Of a stretch of DNA of 64,000 nucleotides, positions 61,935-64,000 are shown in pieces. The notes under the pieces are model-generated. The model ran no database searches. It was given only the letters and a program-made list of their open reading frames with translations, and was not told where the DNA came from. Position 1 is the stretch's first letter; each line of letters begins with the position of its first letter. Made by a program: the position numbers and the translations under genes. The DNA comes from CAZSDW01 sp964605705 (GTDB taxonomy: Bacteria; Fidelibacterota; UBA2242): NCBI GenBank assembly GCA_964605705.1, contig CAZSDW010000003.1, forward strand, positions 62,001 to 126,000. The letters are read 5' to 3'.

Positions 61935-62963
61935 ATGAAAAACATTGCCCTTCTTGGAACTGGTCGAATTTCAAGCAAACATCTGGAATCGATCAGCCAA
62001 CTTAAAGATGAATTGAATCTTGTTGCGGTTTGTGATATCGTGAAGGAGCGGGCGGAAGAAGCAGGGCGGAAGTATCGGGTTGATTGGTACACTGATTTTG
62101 ATCAGATGCTACGAAGAGACGATTTAGATATTGTTTCGATCTGCACGCCGAGTGGGATGCATCCCGAACATGGAATTAAAGCTGCGAAAAAGGGCTGTCA
62201 CGTCATCGTCGAAAAACCGATGGCGATAACCCTTGAAGCCGCTGATGAATTAATTCATACCTGTGATCAGGAAAAGGTTCAATTGTTCGTGGTGAAGCAA
62301 AACAGATTAAATGCGACCATGCAGTTGTTGAAACGTGCTATTGACAAAGGTCGTTTTGGGAAGATTTTTGTCGTTCAATCCAATGTTTTCTGGCAGCGAC
62401 CGCAACAGTATTATGATCTGGCTAAATGGCGCGGAACCTGGGAATTTGATGGAGGTTCCTTTATGAATCAAGCCAGTCATTATGTCGATGCAGTTCAGTG
62501 GTTGATTGGTCCTGTCGAATCGGTCATGGCTGAGACTGCTACAATGAGACGCCACATTGAAACTGAAGACACCGGATCGGCAATTTTAAAATTCCGTAAC
62601 GGTGTAATTGGTACTATCAATGTTACTATGTTGACATATCCAAAAAACTTTGAAGGATCTATTACTGTCATCGGAGAAAAAGGGACTGTGAAAGTTGGTG
62701 GCGTTGCAGTTAATCATATTGATAAATGGGAATTTGAAGATTATGACGATGATGACCGGTTAATTGAAGAATCCAATTACAATCCGCCAAACATTTATGG
62801 GCTTGGGCATCTGCCTTACTATAAGAATGTTATTGCAACACTTAATGGTGACACAGAACCAGATACTGATGGTCGCAGTGGACGTAAAAGCCTTGAGTTA
62901 ATTATTGCAATTTATAAATCCGCGCAAACTGGTATGAAAGTCGCTCTCCCTTTAAAATTATAA
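61935..62963 (+). CDS. wbpB: Gfo/Idh/MocA oxidoreductase, WbpB/WlbA-like
   Basis: The 342-residue NAD-dependent enzyme has the Rossmann start ALLGTGRISSKHLESI, CTPSGMHPEHGIKAAKKG, the EKPMAIT motif with the catalytic lysine near residue 95, and the WRGTWEFDGGSFMNQASHYVDAV helix block (only part shown). It oxidises C3 of UDP-GlcNAc-uronate in the diacetamido-uronate pathway. It lies 123 bases after wbpD, a gap that holds no visible structure. Confidence 0.88.
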   Translation: MKNIALLGTGRISSKHLESISQLKDELNLVAVCDIVKERAEEAGRKYRVDWYTDFDQMLRRDDLDIVSICTPSGMHPEHGIKAAKKGCHVIVEKPMAITLEAADELIHTCDQEKVQLFVVKQNRLNATMQLLKRAIDKGRFGKIFVVQSNVFWQRPQQYYDLAKWRGTWEFDGGSFMNQASHYVDAVQWLIGPVESVMAETATMRRHIETEDTGSAILKFRNGVIGTINVTMLTYPKNFEGSITVIGEKGTVKVGGVAVNHIDKWEFEDYDDDDRLIEESNYNPPNIYGLGHLPYYKNVIATLNGDTEPDTDGRSGRKSLELIIAIYKSAQTGMKVALPLKL

Positions 62964-62990
62964 ACATGAATTTTTATAATTAGAGGTAAA

Positions 62991-64000
62991 ATGGAAAATA
63001 TTAGAATTGCCACAATGGGTTTGGGCTATGTTGGCTTGCCGCTAGCCGTCGAATTTGCCAAAAAGGTTCCGGTAGTTGGTTTTGACATCAATTATGACCG
63101 AGTGGAAGAATTGAACGCAGGTCATGATTCTACTCTGGAAGTTGCCGATGATAATCTGCAATCCGTAATAGTTAAACAAATCCCTGATAAGTGTGGGCTT
63201 TACTTGACCAATGTTCTTGATGAGATCAGACACTGTAATTATTATATTGTTACGGTTCCCACTCCTATCGATAAATACAAACGTCCCGATTTAACGCCAT
63301 TAATAAAAGCATCTGGCACTGTAGGAAAGGTGCTGAAAAAGGGTGATATTGTCATTTATGAATCCACCGTCTATCCCGGAGCAACGGAGGAAGATTGTGT
63401 GCCTATCCTTGAGAATATCAGCGGTCTGAAATTCAATAAGGATTTTTTCGTGGGATTTTCTCCGGAGCGAATCAATCCGGGAGACAAAGAACACACGTTT
63501 TTAACCATAAAAAAAGTAACCTCAGGATCGACTCCTGAAGTGGCAAAAAAGGTTGATGATCTGTACAATTTAGTTGTTAAGAACGGTACCCATATCGCAT
63601 CATCGCTGAAAGTTGCTGAAGCCGCCAAGGTTATTGAAAATTCCCAGCGCGATTTAAATATCGCCTTTGTCAATGAATTAGCGAAAATATTCAATATTAT
63701 GGGAATTGATACCCTGGAAGTACTCGAAGCTGCCGGCACAAAATGGAATTTTTTACCCTTTCGACCGGGACTGGTTGGCGGTCACTGTATCGGTGTTGAT
63801 CCCTATTACCTGACCCATAAAGCCCAGGAAATCGGTTACCATCCGGAAGTCATTCTCGCTGGACGCCGGATAAATGATTCGATGGGAAAATATGTCGCCA
63901 GTGAAGTCGTTAAATTAATGATTAAAAAAGGGCATACAATTGCCAATGCCAATGTGCTGGTACTGGGAATTACTTTTAAGGAAAATTGTCCCGATATTCG
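62991..64000 (+). CDS. wbpA: UDP-N-acetylglucosamine 6-dehydrogenase-like, WbpA (3' end outside window)
   Basis: The frame opens with ATG at 62991 after AGAGG and stays open to the window edge. It reads MENIRIATMGLGYVGLPLAV, a nucleotide-sugar dehydrogenase Rossmann start, with VTVPTPIDKYKRPDLTPL, the helix KVIENSQRDLNIAFVNELAK and the catalytic cysteine motif LVGGHCIGVDPYYLTHKAQ. It belongs to the TviB/WbpA group that oxidises UDP-GlcNAc or UDP-GalNAc to the uronate. About 336 of an expected 420-440 residues are visible. With wbpE, wbpD and wbpB it supplies the first step of the pathway. Confidence 0.92.
   Translation, partial: MENIRIATMGLGYVGLPLAVEFAKKVPVVGFDINYDRVEELNAGHDSTLEVADDNLQSVIVKQIPDKCGLYLTNVLDEIRHCNYYIVTVPTPIDKYKRPDLTPLIKASGTVGKVLKKGDIVIYESTVYPGATEEDCVPILENISGLKFNKDFFVGFSPERINPGDKEHTFLTIKKVTSGSTPEVAKKVDDLYNLVVKNGTHIASSLKVAEAAKVIENSQRDLNIAFVNELAKIFNIMGIDTLEVLEAAGTKWNFLPFRPGLVGGHCIGVDPYYLTHKAQEIGYHPEVILAGRRINDSMGKYVASEVVKLMIKKGHTIANANVLVLGITFKENCPDI

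Overview
The window comes from a Gram-negative bacterium of the Fibrobacteres-Chlorobi-Bacteroidetes (FCB) type, probably an uncultured lineage. The evidence is a PorV/PorQ-like outer-membrane protein, DUF5020 and DUF5683 proteins, a complete batABCDE run, and two secreted proteins ending in type A sorting domains of the type IX secretion system (T9SS). Gene overlaps of 1-4 bases are very common and several starts are TTG or GTG. I cannot place the phylum more finely. The sequence is a metagenome-like scaffold: it holds one 100-base N gap whose two flanks share exactly 55 identical bases.

Layout. 1-3.4 kb: the 3' part of mutS and a PorV-like protein. 3.4-6.7 kb: a small accessory island with an AbiEi/AbiEii toxin-antitoxin pair behind a perfect inverted repeat and between two copies of a 35-base hairpin repeat, then the assembly gap, a frameshifted P-loop remnant and a helical hypothetical protein. 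6.7-16 kb: rqcH, a LiaF-like protein, envelope and polysaccharide genes, and a B3/B4 plus cupin pair. 16.4-23.9 kb: a housekeeping run yicC-gmk-rpoZ-coaBC-udg-dnaB-rel-HU. 23.9-33.6 kb: lnt, DUF5683, ecfT, truA, htrA, then purine genes interleaved with phosphatidylethanolamine genes (purB-purC-psd-pssA-purS-purQ), DUF4321 and tatA, followed by a 3' scrap of gatA. 34-39.9 kb: batA-E and a SPOR protein. 39.9-45.2 kb: yebC, ruvC, ruvA, gcvT, ftsK. 45.2-49.3 kb: a LolA-like protein, a flippase-like protein and a Wzc-type tyrosine kinase. 49.3-51.1 kb: an orphan DNA methyltransferase followed by a protein with faint DHH-phosphoesterase motifs.

The most interesting part is 51.3-59.1 kb. Two paralogous secreted T9SS proteins are each followed by a very short gene. 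The two peptides (45 and 49 residues) share the pattern Y-x-x-P-R-I, then K, I and Q-T. This resembles the YxxP leader motif bound by PqqD-like recognition domains in RiPP (ribosomally made, modified peptide) pathways. Directly downstream, in tight order, lie an S26-like peptidase (TTG start overlapping the second peptide's stop), an NTP_transf_5 nucleotidyltransferase, a PqqD-like protein and an HprK-like kinase. No lasso cyclase, B2 protease or ABC exporter is present, so this looks like a non-lasso RiPP-like modification system tied to cell-surface proteins. Its chemistry is unknown.

59.1-64 kb holds a small zinc-ribbon gene, about 670 bases of AT-rich non-coding DNA with a strong hairpin, and the start of a surface-polysaccharide locus. 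That locus has the four genes expected for a UDP-2,3-diacetamido-hexuronate sugar (wbpE, wbpD, wbpB and wbpA-like), the last cut by the window edge.
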